Assembly: GCF_050717545.1 (NCBI RefSeq)
Contig: NZ_JBOITN010000045.1
Location: 9,569 to 73,568, forward strand
Length of the DNA: 64,000 nt
Direction: 5' to 3'
Source: Clostridium_AD sp050717545
Lineage (GTDB): Bacteria > Bacillota > Clostridia > Clostridiales > Clostridiaceae
Shown: piece after piece, positions 26,287 through 35,482 of the stretch
Position numbering within the stretch: position 1 is the first letter of the stretch
Layout of the letters: the number at the start of each line of letters is the position of its first letter
The notes under the pieces: model-generated
Databases searched by the model: none
What the model was told of the DNA's origin: nothing
The model's input: only the letters and a program-made list of their open reading frames with translations
Program-made: the position numbers and the translations under genes

Positions 26287-27689
26287 GAAAAAAGAAAGTA
26301 GCAAACATGCTTTTGACAAATTATATATTACTGTTTATATTTTCTACAATAATTTTCATTGTAGTCTCCATAATTATTTCAGTTAGTTTTAAAGGATTAA
26401 TAAAATTCGAAGAAATATCAGAACTATCAGCTGCTCAGGTTATGAAAGATGATTATAAAAACATAGATTTTTCTAAGATTTTAAAGTATAAAGGCGGAAT
26501 CCAGGTAATTGATAAAAATTATAAAGTTGTTTTTTCAAGAGGAATAAACCCTCAAAATGTAAACCAGTATACTAAGAGTGAATTCAGTGAATTTCTAATT
26601 AATAGCGGCAAATCTCTAAGGCAATACCATTATAGTGTATCTTATAATAGTAATAACGATTTTTGGCTAGAAATTGTCATTCCCCGTAAACCACAATTAG
26701 TTAATGGTATTTTTTTCGATAGAGAAGGAATTCCAATAGCTATAGATAATTTTATATTTATTTTATTTTTAGGTGCTCTAATTAATATTACCTCTTTTAT
26801 TTTCGGTCTTTTTTTCTACTCAAGAATTACCTCTAACAATTTCGTAAAACCACTAAAAAAGTTATTAAGCGGAGTTACAAGAATTGAAAGTGGCGATTAT
26901 TCTGCAAGGGTTGAGTTAAAATCTAAAAATGAATTTGGAGATCTTAAAGATGCCTTTAACCTAATGGCCAAAAAAATTGAAAGCGAAAAAAATCTAAAAG
27001 AGAAATCTCAAGATAACAGGAGAAAACTAATATTAGATATTTCTCATGATTTAAAAACCCCACTGTCCAATATTATAGGTTACTCAGATTTGTTATTAAA
27101 TAATAAGGCTATATCCGATAATGACCGAGAAAAATTTCTAGCTGTAATACTAAATAATGGCACAAGAGCTAATAGTTTAATAGGTGATTTATTTGAATTA
27201 TCTAAAATGGGAAGCCCAGATTTTAAGCTTAAACTTAAAAGCATAGATATTTGTGAATACTTGAGGGAACTTATAGCCTCAATAATTCCTCAAATAGAAA
27301 AAGCAGGTTTTGAGTCTTGTTTTGAGATACCAGTCGGCAAAAAAATTATTCTTATTGATGGGACGCAAATCGATCGTGCCCTTCTTAACATTCTTAATAA
27401 CGCGTTAAAATATAACCCACCAGGTACCAAAATAAAAATAGTATTAAAGAATTATCTAAGCAAAGTAGTAATAGAAATCGAGGATAACGGTATTGGAATT
27501 CCCCCTGAGATGTCTGATGAAATTTTTGAACCTTTTAAAGGAGTGGATAGCGCAAGGAATTCTCAAACTGGAGGTACTGGCCTCGGCCTTGCAATTACTA
27601 AAACTATTATCGAAAAACATAATGGACAAATAAGTCTTGAAACTGAAACTGGAAAAGGATGCAAGTTCATAATAGAACTAAGTAGCTAA
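26283..27689 (+). CDS. Sensor histidine kinase
   Basis: A 468-residue kinase with two membrane segments (about 10-35 and 155-180) around an extracytoplasmic sensor of roughly 120 residues, then HAMP, HisKA with LDISHDLKTPLSNIIGYSD (phospho-His), and HATPase with NALKYNPPG, EDNGIGIPPE, IFEPF and GGTGLGLAITKTI. It is translationally coupled to the response regulator. The sensor domain is larger than in the BceS intramembrane kinases, although the downstream transporters could still take part in sensing. Confidence 0.95.
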   Translation: MRKKKVANMLLTNYILLFIFSTIIFIVVSIIISVSFKGLIKFEEISELSAAQVMKDDYKNIDFSKILKYKGGIQVIDKNYKVVFSRGINPQNVNQYTKSEFSEFLINSGKSLRQYHYSVSYNSNNDFWLEIVIPRKPQLVNGIFFDREGIPIAIDNFIFILFLGALINITSFIFGLFFYSRITSNNFVKPLKKLLSGVTRIESGDYSARVELKSKNEFGDLKDAFNLMAKKIESEKNLKEKSQDNRRKLILDISHDLKTPLSNIIGYSDLLLNNKAISDNDREKFLAVILNNGTRANSLIGDLFELSKMGSPDFKLKLKSIDICEYLRELIASIIPQIEKAGFESCFEIPVGKKIILIDGTQIDRALLNILNNALKYNPPGTKIKIVLKNYLSKVVIEIEDNGIGIPPEMSDEIFEPFKGVDSARNSQTGGTGLGLAITKTIIEKHNGQISLETETGKGCKFIIELSS

Positions 27690-27723
27690 TAGTTACCTCA
27701 AGATAGAATTAATGTTTTTATAT

Positions 27724-27763
27724 TTAAGGTAGATTTAAGGTTAATACAGTGTCCATTTAAGAT
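27724..27763 (+). promoter_or_regulatory. Phased direct repeats, candidate response-regulator binding site
   Basis: TTAAGGT at 27724 and 27735 and TTAAGAT at 27757 lie on an exact 11-bp grid, with one turn (27746) degenerate. A TATTAT -10-like box follows at about 27772. Tandem repeats of one helical turn are typical sites for OmpR-type regulators. They lie between the kinase gene and the ABC genes and have no good -35, as expected for an activated promoter. Confidence 0.6.
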
Positions 27764-27824
27764 TCAGTTGCTATTATGAATATATAAACTTAGGAATACA
27801 CTAATGGATCGGAAGGAGTTATTT

Positions 27825-29912
27825 ATGCTTTTATCACTAAACAATTTATCAAAGGAATATTTTCTAGAAAAAAAGAAAAGTTTTAACGCTCTTAGCTCTG
27901 TAAATCTTAATTTTGAAAAAGGAGAATTTGTTTCAATATTAGGACCATCGGGATGTGGAAAATCCACTCTTTTAAATATAATTGCGGGCCTTGATCAACC
28001 AACTTCGGGTGATCTTGTAATTGAAGGTAAATCAACTAAAAAATACAAAAAAAAGAATTGGGATTTATATCGTAAAAATAATATAGGTTTCGTTTTTCAG
28101 TCTTTTAACTTAATTGAACATTTATCTGCACTTGAAAATGTTGAAATTGTAATGAACTTAATTGGTCTACCAAAAAAGAAACGAATTGAACGTGCTAAAA
28201 GTTTGCTTATACAGGTAGGTCTTGAAAAACATATGGATCATAAACCTGGTGAATTATCTGGAGGCCAAAAACAACGTGTTGCAATTGCTCGTGCACTTGC
28301 AAATGATCCAGATATAATACTAGCAGATGAACCAACTGGTGCACTTGATAAAAAAACAGGTATTCAAATTATGGAGCTTATAAAAGAAGTTGCCAGTGAT
28401 AAGTTAATTATTATGGTTACTCACAATCGTGAGCTAGCATACGAATATTCTACCCGAGTTGTAGCCATCTTAGATGGAAAAATACAAAATGACGAAACAA
28501 TTAATGAATCTGAAACCAATGATGTTAAATCAGAACTAACAAAGAAAGATGGCAGCATGTCTTTTGGAAATGCAATAAAAATATCCTTAAGAAATCTTAA
28601 AAAGAAAACGGGACGAATAATCGTAACTACTATTGCAGGTTCAATTGGAATAGCAGGTATTCTATTAGTTGTGGGTCTTAGTAATGGGGCAACCGATTAT
28701 ATAGATGTACAAACAAATTCTTTTGCTAGCGCTAATATAATACAAACTACTATGAAATTTAAGGATGCGACTGTGCAAAAAACTAATTATCCAAAGAACA
28801 TAAATGTCTATGATAGCATTAAAAAAAATCCTGACGTGTTAAAAATTAGAGAAAACTTAAATATTAAAGATATTACTTCATATGAGGTAAACAATGAAAT
28901 TTTAAAAGATATTACCTTTAATTCACTTGCTGGCGAAAATTATCTTTCAAACATAGACCATGCATTGACTGGTAGTGTTCCAAAAGATAATAAAAATGAA
29001 TTATTAGTAAATAAAGATATGGCTAAGAAAATCATCGAAAAGTATGGCATGAACCCTGACACAGGTGATTATTCAAAAGCTATTGGTAAAAAGATAAATG
29101 TAGTAATTCAAGAAAAAACTACAAACCCACTTACTGGGGATGAAATTTTAGGTAAAAAATATACACATGATTTCACAGTTGTTGGAGTTGTGAACGAAAT
29201 TGCTCTAAGCTCAGCTGCTGTATATTATTCTTATGATGCTGTTAATACATGGCTTAACGATGATGGCTACTTCGAATCGAAAGAAAACCGCGTTGTAAAT
29301 GCAGAAGTTGTTATAAAAGATGTTCATAACAATGAAACAGTACTCAATTATATTAATGCAACTGAAAATGGCGGTATTGGTGGAAGTAAAATGACTGAGG
29401 AAAAGGGATTCTCTGCAACCTCGCAAATTGTTATGGTTAAAACTGCTATTAAAACTTTAATTAATTTAGCAGAGGCAGTTATGATTGTATTTATTTCACT
29501 TGCCTTAGTAGTTTCAACAATTTTAATAGGTATTGTAATCTTCTCAAGTGTCCTTGAACGTAAAAAAGAAATAGGAATTCTTAAGGCTGTGGGAGCAAGA
29601 AATAAAGATATTGCTCGTATTTTTAAAGCTGAGTCTGCATTGATTGGTCTTTTTGCAGGAGTCACTGGAGTAATCGTAGCTTTTATAATACAACCACTTG
29701 CAAATAGAATAATCAATGATGTATTAAATATTGATGCAAATAATATAGTAAATATTCCATTAACAGGTATTCCATTTACAGATATTAAAGTTCCCTTTGT
29801 AACTATAATCGGTCTAATTGTTATCAGCATCTTAGTTGCAGTTTTAGCGGGACACTTTCCATCTAAAAGAGCAACAAAAATTCAAGTTATTGACGCATTG
29901 CGTGATGAATAG
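27825..29912 (+). CDS. ABC transporter, fused ATPase and FtsX/MacB-type permease (1)
   Basis: A 696-residue protein. The N-terminal ATPase has Walker A GPSGCGKST (about residues 43-51), signature LSGGQKQR and Walker B IILADEPTGALD. The permease half has one membrane segment near residue 265, a large extracytoplasmic domain (about 290-545) and three C-terminal segments with an FtsX domain (LERKKEIGILKAVGARNKDI). Proteins of this layout act in peptide or antibiotic efflux and resistance rather than classical import. The ATG at 27825 has GAAGGAG upstream and replaces an earlier ATG. A similar gene follows after 12 nt, suggesting a pair. Confidence 0.93.
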   Translation: MLLSLNNLSKEYFLEKKKSFNALSSVNLNFEKGEFVSILGPSGCGKSTLLNIIAGLDQPTSGDLVIEGKSTKKYKKKNWDLYRKNNIGFVFQSFNLIEHLSALENVEIVMNLIGLPKKKRIERAKSLLIQVGLEKHMDHKPGELSGGQKQRVAIARALANDPDIILADEPTGALDKKTGIQIMELIKEVASDKLIIMVTHNRELAYEYSTRVVAILDGKIQNDETINESETNDVKSELTKKDGSMSFGNAIKISLRNLKKKTGRIIVTTIAGSIGIAGILLVVGLSNGATDYIDVQTNSFASANIIQTTMKFKDATVQKTNYPKNINVYDSIKKNPDVLKIRENLNIKDITSYEVNNEILKDITFNSLAGENYLSNIDHALTGSVPKDNKNELLVNKDMAKKIIEKYGMNPDTGDYSKAIGKKINVVIQEKTTNPLTGDEILGKKYTHDFTVVGVVNEIALSSAAVYYSYDAVNTWLNDDGYFESKENRVVNAEVVIKDVHNNETVLNYINATENGGIGGSKMTEEKGFSATSQIVMVKTAIKTLINLAEAVMIVFISLALVVSTILIGIVIFSSVLERKKEIGILKAVGARNKDIARIFKAESALIGLFAGVTGVIVAFIIQPLANRIINDVLNIDANNIVNIPLTGIPFTDIKVPFVTIIGLIVISILVAVLAGHFPSKRATKIQVIDALRDE

Positions 29913-29924
29913 GAGGGGTAGTAA

Positions 29925-31994
29925 ATGTTACAGATTAAAAATTTAAGAAAAATATATACAATTGGTAAAAATAAAGTTATAGCACTCGATGACATTTCTT
30001 TTGATTTACCTAATGGAAAACTCGTAGCAATTGTTGGACCTTCTGGTTGTGGGAAAACAACAATGATGAACTTAATAGGAGCTTTAGATGCAAATTTTGA
30101 GGGTGACGTTATTGTCAACGGTAAATCCTTAAAAGAGGCAGGGCAAAAAGACCTAGATACTTATAGAAAAAACACAGTAGGTTTTATTTTTCAACAATTT
30201 AATTTACTTAACTCATTAACATCAGCGCAAAATGTAGAACTTGCTTTAGATTTATCAGGATACTCAAAACAAGATAAAGTAAAAAAAGCGCGTATTCTAC
30301 TTGAGCGAGTTGGACTCACAGATCAGATTAAAAAGAAAGTAAACCTTCTGTCAGGTGGTCAACGTCAAAGGGTTGCTATAGCTCGCGCACTTGCTAATGA
30401 CCCAGAAATAATTTTAGCTGATGAACCAACTGGTGCCTTAGATGTTAAAACTGGTGAGCAGGTTATGGATTTATTAAAAGAAATTTCAAAGGAAAAACTA
30501 GTACTCATGGTTACCCATGCACCTGACCTTGCAAAGGCTTATGCAGATTTAATCGTAACAATGGAAGATGGTAAATTAGTTTCTATTGAAGAAAATTCAA
30601 CCTCGATTTCAACTGAAAATACAACTGCAACCGACAAAATAGAAACAAAATCAAAGATGTCATTTTTGGCAGCACTAAAAATGTCTCTTCGTAACGCATG
30701 GTTAAAAAAAGGTAGGACCATTGCAACGGCCATAGGAACTTCTATAGGAATAAGTGGAATTGCTTTAGCTATAGCTATTACCTCTGGGACCACTAGTGCA
30801 GTTAATACTCAGGTTAACGGTATATTTCCATCAAATGCAATAACTGTAGGACTCAAAGAAAATACCGATAAAGCTATAAGAGATTTAAAACCTATGAAAT
30901 ATAGTGATATAAACTCAGTTATGTCCTTGAATAAAGATATATATGCATATAACTTTCAAATTGGAGGCACTGGAGTTCCCGTTGCAAGTTTTTATTCTTT
31001 AGACCAAAATATAATTAAAGATGAAAAGTTAATGTCTAAACTTTCTGACCAAGCAACTCGCGAAAAATTAGTTATGATGATGGCACCAGGGGTTCTTCAA
31101 GATGTTAAAAATGATATTCAATATGGAACCCTTCCCAAGGCTAACTCTACAGATGAAATTGTTATTTCACTTTCAACCGCTAAGGATTTAGAAAAAAACG
31201 GTGGTGAATTAAAAGATTTAATTGGTAAAGATATTTATGTTCGTTATCTAAAACAAGGTTCCAATCCACATAGCGACCAAGGTGGAGTCACCCAAGTGCC
31301 TATAGTTAAAACTTGGAAAGTAGCTGGAATTGCCAATACTACAACCTTAATAGACACCTATTATGCAACAAGCGATTGGGCATTTAATTTTTATGAGAAA
31401 GAATTTAAAATAGATAAATCGACTTTAGAAACTAACGCCTTTGTCTTATTTTCTAGTAATAATAAAGAATTAGACGCACAGCTAAAAACATTAAATGATT
31501 CACAAGATAAATACACATTTAATTTAACTGCTAAAACAATCTCCGCGCAAGTTGATGGAGCAATGAAACAAGTGCGTTATGCACTACTAGGCTTTGCTGG
31601 AATATCCATTCTTGTAGCAGCCTTAATGATATCAATTGTTGTTTATATTTCTGTACTAGAAAGAATAAATGAAATAGGTATACTTCGCGCAGTAGGTGCA
31701 AGAAAAAGAGATATATTAAATGTTTTCGTTGCTGAATCATTCATTATTGGTGTGTTATCAGCAGGCATTGGTTTACTGTTTACTCTAGGTATATCTAAAG
31801 TCATTAACTCAGCAATTTATGGTTTCCTTCAGAATATTTCTGAGAATGCTCCTTATATGGAAGTTGCTAAATTACCTCTTGGTGATGCTGGTTTAATTTT
31901 ATTGTTCTGCGTAGTGTTAAGTATGATTTCAGGATTCTATCCATCTTTAAAGGCTTCAAAAATGGATCCTATAGATGCATTACGTAGTAGATAA
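29925..31994 (+). CDS. ABC transporter, fused ATPase and FtsX/MacB-type permease (2)
   Basis: A 689-residue protein with the same layout as its upstream neighbour: Walker A GPSGCGKTT, signature LSGGQRQR, Walker B IILADEPTGALD, a membrane segment near residue 265, an extracytoplasmic domain and three C-terminal segments (LERINEIGILRAVGARKRDI). The two are clear paralogues and may form a heterodimer. They are placed directly after a two-component system, the usual setting for cell-envelope stress or peptide resistance in Firmicutes. ATG follows AGGAGGGG. Confidence 0.93.
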   Translation: MLQIKNLRKIYTIGKNKVIALDDISFDLPNGKLVAIVGPSGCGKTTMMNLIGALDANFEGDVIVNGKSLKEAGQKDLDTYRKNTVGFIFQQFNLLNSLTSAQNVELALDLSGYSKQDKVKKARILLERVGLTDQIKKKVNLLSGGQRQRVAIARALANDPEIILADEPTGALDVKTGEQVMDLLKEISKEKLVLMVTHAPDLAKAYADLIVTMEDGKLVSIEENSTSISTENTTATDKIETKSKMSFLAALKMSLRNAWLKKGRTIATAIGTSIGISGIALAIAITSGTTSAVNTQVNGIFPSNAITVGLKENTDKAIRDLKPMKYSDINSVMSLNKDIYAYNFQIGGTGVPVASFYSLDQNIIKDEKLMSKLSDQATREKLVMMMAPGVLQDVKNDIQYGTLPKANSTDEIVISLSTAKDLEKNGGELKDLIGKDIYVRYLKQGSNPHSDQGGVTQVPIVKTWKVAGIANTTTLIDTYYATSDWAFNFYEKEFKIDKSTLETNAFVLFSSNNKELDAQLKTLNDSQDKYTFNLTAKTISAQVDGAMKQVRYALLGFAGISILVAALMISIVVYISVLERINEIGILRAVGARKRDILNVFVAESFIIGVLSAGIGLLFTLGISKVINSAIYGFLQNISENAPYMEVAKLPLGDAGLILLFCVVLSMISGFYPSLKASKMDPIDALRSR

Positions 31995-32068
31995 GTAAAA
32001 AATAGTGTATACTATATTTAAATTTCATTATAATATATAACGTACAGTAAACTAGGTGGTGATAATAA

Positions 32069-32329
32069 ATGAAACCCGTATTAATGTTTATAACAAGTTG
32101 GTGTCCATATTGTAAAAGAGCATATTCTATGATCAATGACTTAAAGAATACTCATCCAGAATTTGAAAATATTGAGGTTACTATAATAGATGAAGAGCGT
32201 CAACCAGAAATAGCTAATCAATATGATTACTATTATGTTCCCACTTTCTATGTTGATGGAGTTAAGTTATATGAAGGAGTACCTTCTAAAGCTATTATTC
32301 AAAAAGTATTTGAAGATGCAATTAAATAG
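32069..32329 (+). CDS. Glutaredoxin-like thioredoxin-fold protein
   Basis: An 86-residue redox protein. The active site SWCPYCKRA lies near residues 11-19 and the cis-Pro loop is YYVPTFYVDG, a glutaredoxin/thioredoxin-like fold. It should reduce disulfides or serve a peroxidase; the partner is unknown. It follows the ABC genes by about 75 nt and may be in the same transcript. AGGTGG precedes the ATG. Confidence 0.88.
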   Translation: MKPVLMFITSWCPYCKRAYSMINDLKNTHPEFENIEVTIIDEERQPEIANQYDYYYVPTFYVDGVKLYEGVPSKAIIQKVFEDAIK

Positions 32330-32352
32330 AGACTACCTTTGCACAAAATAAA

Positions 32353-32398
32353 AAGGGACTGTATCAAAATAGATATCTCTATTTTGATACAGTCCCTT
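32353..32398. terminator. 46-bp perfect palindrome acting as bidirectional terminator
   Basis: The arms AAGGGACTGTATCAAAATAG and their exact complement meet at GATATC with no loop mismatch. It lies between convergent genes and could end both transcripts. The length and sequence are unusual for a plain terminator. Confidence 0.75.
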
Positions 32399-32428
32399 AA
32401 TTGCAGCATATGCGTATCTTTGATGTAG

Positions 32429-32466
32429 TTAAATCATCTCCTACGGAGCTGAAATGTCATTAAATA
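32429..32466. repeat. 38-bp dispersed repeat, copy 1
   Basis: It shares 31 of 38 positions with 40096-40133. Core ATCTCCTACGGAGCTGA, flanked by TTAAAT and TTAAATA, with partial dyad symmetry. It overlaps the stop codon of the small protein gene ending at 32460. Confidence 0.6.
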
Positions 32467-32732
32467 AAATTTTGTTCTTTGCTTTTATCTACTCTATCAA
32501 TAAATTCTACATCTTCAAGGGATGCTAAAGCATCTTCCGCTGTAATATCATCTTTAACTTTAGCATAAAGAATTATATCTCTATTTACGTCTCCATCCCA
32601 CTCAAAATCAGTCATTACGCTACTAATCCCTAGATATTCACCCATGGTATTAGCACTAATGTTAGTACCTCTATAAGTATCAAGACCCTCCTGCGTTATT
32701 GTAATTTCATAAACTTTGTCATTATTGGGCAT
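32460..32732 (-). CDS. Small acidic protein of unknown function (paralogue 1)
   Basis: A 90-residue acidic soluble protein. Shared with its paralogue at 35139 are K-x-YE-x-TI-x-Q, IS-x-N-M, SVMTDFEWD and EDA-x-x-x-LE. No cysteines, signal peptide or membrane segment. Predicted beta-alpha-beta content, possibly an ACT-like or dimer-forming small fold, but no family is recognised. ATG follows TAGGAGGA. The two paralogues flank the aldo/keto reductase pair and face the opposite way. Confidence 0.75.
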   Translation of the reverse strand: MPNNDKVYEITITQEGLDTYRGTNISANTMGEYLGISSVMTDFEWDGDVNRDIILYAKVKDDITAEDALASLEDVEFIDRVDKSKEQNFI

Positions 32733-32980
32733 ATATTATTCCTCCTACTAATTTTTTTAACTTCATGATTTTAATGTTCTACAAAATCATAAATATATAC
32801 TTATATTCTTTACTTTTTTTAAAAATTCTAACACTAGAAGACATAATACTATTTTTATATGACATTATACAATGGCTTTTGCATTTTATTGATCGTATAA
32901 TTGTATGTATGGTTAAACCTTAAATCTAATTAAATTAAATAACAATTTTATTAATACACATAATAAGGGGATGTAAAATA

Positions 32981-34114
32981 ATGAAGTATAGAACTTATGG
33001 TAATACAAATGAAAAAGTTTCCGTTTTAGGATTTGGTTGCATGAGGTTACCCGAAGTTGAAATAAAGGGCAATTGGTATATAGATGAAGATAAAGCTTTA
33101 CCTATGCTTAACAAAGCTTATGTAAACGGTATTAATTATTTCGACTCAGCTCCATATTACTGTCATAGTAATAGTGAAGAGGCTATGGGAAAGGCTTTAA
33201 AAAATGTACGAGGCAATGTAAAGTTAACTACAAAGCTCCCTGTTGATGAAGTTAAAAGCCCATCTGATTTAAGGAGATTTCTTGAAAATAGCCTTAAAAA
33301 AATGGATACATCCTGTATTGATTTTTATCATTTTTGGGGTATGAATTTAACTAAACTTGGGATTGCTAAAACCAATGATCTTTTTAATGAAGCACGAAAG
33401 GCAAAAGAAGAAGGATTAATAAAACATTTAAGTTTTTCTTTTCATGATGCACCTGAAAACATGATAAAAATTATTGATGCCGGCGCTGGACTTTTTGATT
33501 CTGTTTTATGCCAGTACAATCTTCTTGACAGGGCTAATGAAAAGTCTATTGCTTATGCCAGATCAAAAGGGCTGGGAGTAGCAGCAATGGGACCTGTAGC
33601 AGGTGGAAGACTTGCAGCACCCACGGAGCTTTATAAGAAACTTACTGGTAAAGAATCTATAGCTACCTACGAGCTAGCTTTAAGGTTTGTTTTAGGAAAT
33701 GAAGATATAAGTATTGCTCTATCAGGCATGGAGAATATGAACATGTTAGAGAAAAATTTGGCTATTGCAAATCTTGATACTTATATGACCAAATCTGAAT
33801 GGGACAAAATTGGGCTTGCTATGGAAGAGACTAAGAAGTTTTCAGAGTTATATTGCACAGGCTGCAATTACTGTCAGCCCTGTCCAAAAAACATAGTTAT
33901 TCCTAAAATATTTAATATGTATACTTACCACAATGTTTATGGCTTAACAGGAGTAGCAAAAAAAGAATTTGAAGAGTATAAGAAGAATCCAGAAAAGGGT
34001 GCTTTACCTGAGGCCTGCGTAGATTGTGGCATGTGTGAGGAAAAATGTCCACAACATCTTAAAATAAGAAACGAATTAAAAAGAGTAGTTAATGTTTTAG
34101 AAGGAATAATATAA
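32981..34114 (+). CDS. Aldo/keto reductase with C-terminal ferredoxin domain
   Basis: A 377-residue oxidoreductase. The AKR barrel (about 1-280) begins YRTYGNTNEKVSVLGFGCMR and has the catalytic Tyr context FDSAPYYCHSNSEE. The C-terminal extension holds two Cys clusters, CTGCNYCQPCP and CVDCGMCEEKCP, typical of 4Fe-4S sites. Such iron-sulfur AKRs are common in clostridia; the electron partner and substrate are unknown. It is 39 nt upstream of a second AKR gene. ATG follows AAGGGG. Confidence 0.93.
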   Translation: MKYRTYGNTNEKVSVLGFGCMRLPEVEIKGNWYIDEDKALPMLNKAYVNGINYFDSAPYYCHSNSEEAMGKALKNVRGNVKLTTKLPVDEVKSPSDLRRFLENSLKKMDTSCIDFYHFWGMNLTKLGIAKTNDLFNEARKAKEEGLIKHLSFSFHDAPENMIKIIDAGAGLFDSVLCQYNLLDRANEKSIAYARSKGLGVAAMGPVAGGRLAAPTELYKKLTGKESIATYELALRFVLGNEDISIALSGMENMNMLEKNLAIANLDTYMTKSEWDKIGLAMEETKKFSELYCTGCNYCQPCPKNIVIPKIFNMYTYHNVYGLTGVAKKEFEEYKKNPEKGALPEACVDCGMCEEKCPQHLKIRNELKRVVNVLEGII

Positions 34115-34153
34115 AACATATAATACACTAGATATAAAAAGGAGTTTTTAATT

Positions 34154-35071
34154 ATGAAGAAAATTAATATTGGTAATGGAGCTGTAAGCACTTCTGAAAT
34201 TGCCTTAGGATGTATGAGAATAAATGATCTTTCAAAAACCGAGGCATCCTTACTTATAAATACTGCAATAGAATCAGGAATTAATTTCTTTGACCATGCA
34301 GATATTTATGGTGGTGGTAAATCTGAAGAAGTTTTTGCAGATGCATTTGATATGAAACCAAGTAACCGTGAAAAATTTATATTGCAATCAAAATGTGGTA
34401 TAAGACAAGGATATTTCGACTTTTCAAAAGAGCATATTTTAAACTCTGTAGACGGCAGCCTAAAACGCCTAAAAACAGATTACATAGATATATTACTTTT
34501 GCATCGTCCAGATACACTTATGCAGCCAGAAGAAGTGGCAGAAGCCTTCTCTATTCTTCAAAAGAGTGGTAAGGTTAAACATTTTGGAGTAAGCAACCAG
34601 AATCCAATGCAAATTGAGCTTCTAAATAAATATCTGAAAAACAAAATAATTATTAATCAATTGCAATTTAGCATAACAAATACAGGTATAATTGATTCTG
34701 GACTAAATGTTAATATGAAAATTGACCCATCTATTGATCGTGATGGTAGTATACTAGAATATTGCCGCCTAAAGGATATAAATATTCAAGCGTGGTCACC
34801 ATTCCAGTATGGCTTCTTCGAAGGTGTATTTTTAGATAATGATAAATTCCCAGAACTTAATAAAAAGATCAATGAAATTGCAGCTGTCAAAGGCGTAACA
34901 AATTCTGCAATTGCAATTGCTTGGATTTTAAGGCATGCAGCTAAAATTCAGCCAATAGTTGGCACAACAAACCCTAAGCGTCTAAAAGATATTTGCGCTG
35001 CATCAGGCGTAGAACTTACAAGGCAGGAGTGGTATGAAATATATCTGGCAGCCGGTAACAAACTTCCATAA
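34154..35071 (+). CDS. Aldo/keto reductase (YdhF-like)
   Basis: A 305-residue AKR without iron-sulfur extension. It contains ALGCMRINDLSKTEA, the active-site Tyr in HADIYGGGKSEE, Lys in LQSKCGIRQG, and the cofactor-binding end PIVGTTNPKRLKDI. NAD(P)H-dependent reduction of an aldehyde or ketone is expected. It is probably cotranscribed with the preceding AKR; a terminator follows. Confidence 0.92.
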   Translation: MKKINIGNGAVSTSEIALGCMRINDLSKTEASLLINTAIESGINFFDHADIYGGGKSEEVFADAFDMKPSNREKFILQSKCGIRQGYFDFSKEHILNSVDGSLKRLKTDYIDILLLHRPDTLMQPEEVAEAFSILQKSGKVKHFGVSNQNPMQIELLNKYLKNKIIINQLQFSITNTGIIDSGLNVNMKIDPSIDRDGSILEYCRLKDINIQAWSPFQYGFFEGVFLDNDKFPELNKKINEIAAVKGVTNSAIAIAWILRHAAKIQPIVGTTNPKRLKDICAASGVELTRQEWYEIYLAAGNKLP

Positions 35072-35085
35072 TTATAAAAGTTATA

Positions 35086-35123
35086 AAGGACCTGTGAGAT
35101 GACTTATCTACTCACAGGCCCTT
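35086..35123. terminator. Terminator between convergent genes
   Basis: AAGGACCTGTGAG (35086-35098) pairs with CTCACAGGCCCTT (35111-35123), with one mismatch and a 12-nt loop. It serves the AKR pair and, in reverse, the small protein gene. Confidence 0.75.
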
Positions 35124-35138
35124 ATGATTTTTAATATT

Positions 35139-35393
35139 TTAACTTTCTTCTACATTCTCAATATATTCGGCATTTTCCAGCTCTTCAAAAGCATCTTCTA
35201 CTGAAACCTCATCTATAATTCTTCCAGTAAGGATTAGTCCTTTTTTCATATCCTCGTCCCACTCAAAATCAGTCATCACACTATCAATACATAAATTTTC
35301 AGCCATAGCATTTGCACTAATCTTAGAACTTTTATAATTTTCATGGCCATCTTGTGAAATTGTAACTTCATAAATTTTATTTTTCTTTGTCAT
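35139..35393 (-). CDS. Small acidic protein of unknown function (paralogue 2)
   Basis: An 84-residue acidic soluble protein, clearly homologous over its full length to the product at 32460: IYEVTISQDG, ISANAMAENL, SVMTDFEWDEDM and EDAFEELENAEYIE. No known family. GGAGG lies about 8 nt before the chosen ATG; an overlapping ATG 4 nt upstream is in another frame. It lies between the AKR pair and malic enzyme. Confidence 0.75.
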   Translation of the reverse strand: MTKKNKIYEVTISQDGHENYKSSKISANAMAENLCIDSVMTDFEWDEDMKKGLILTGRIIDEVSVEDAFEELENAEYIENVEES

Positions 35394-35482
35394 TCATTAT
35401 TCCTCCTCATGTTTTTACATGTTAAGTATAATGTTCTACATAAATCATAAAATATCCATGTATTTTTTTATATGTACTATTT

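Noticed and set aside
29348..29830. 160-codon minus-strand frame inside the first ABC transporter gene
   Set aside because: It is antisense to the conserved FtsX domain, with no ribosome site or recognisable product.
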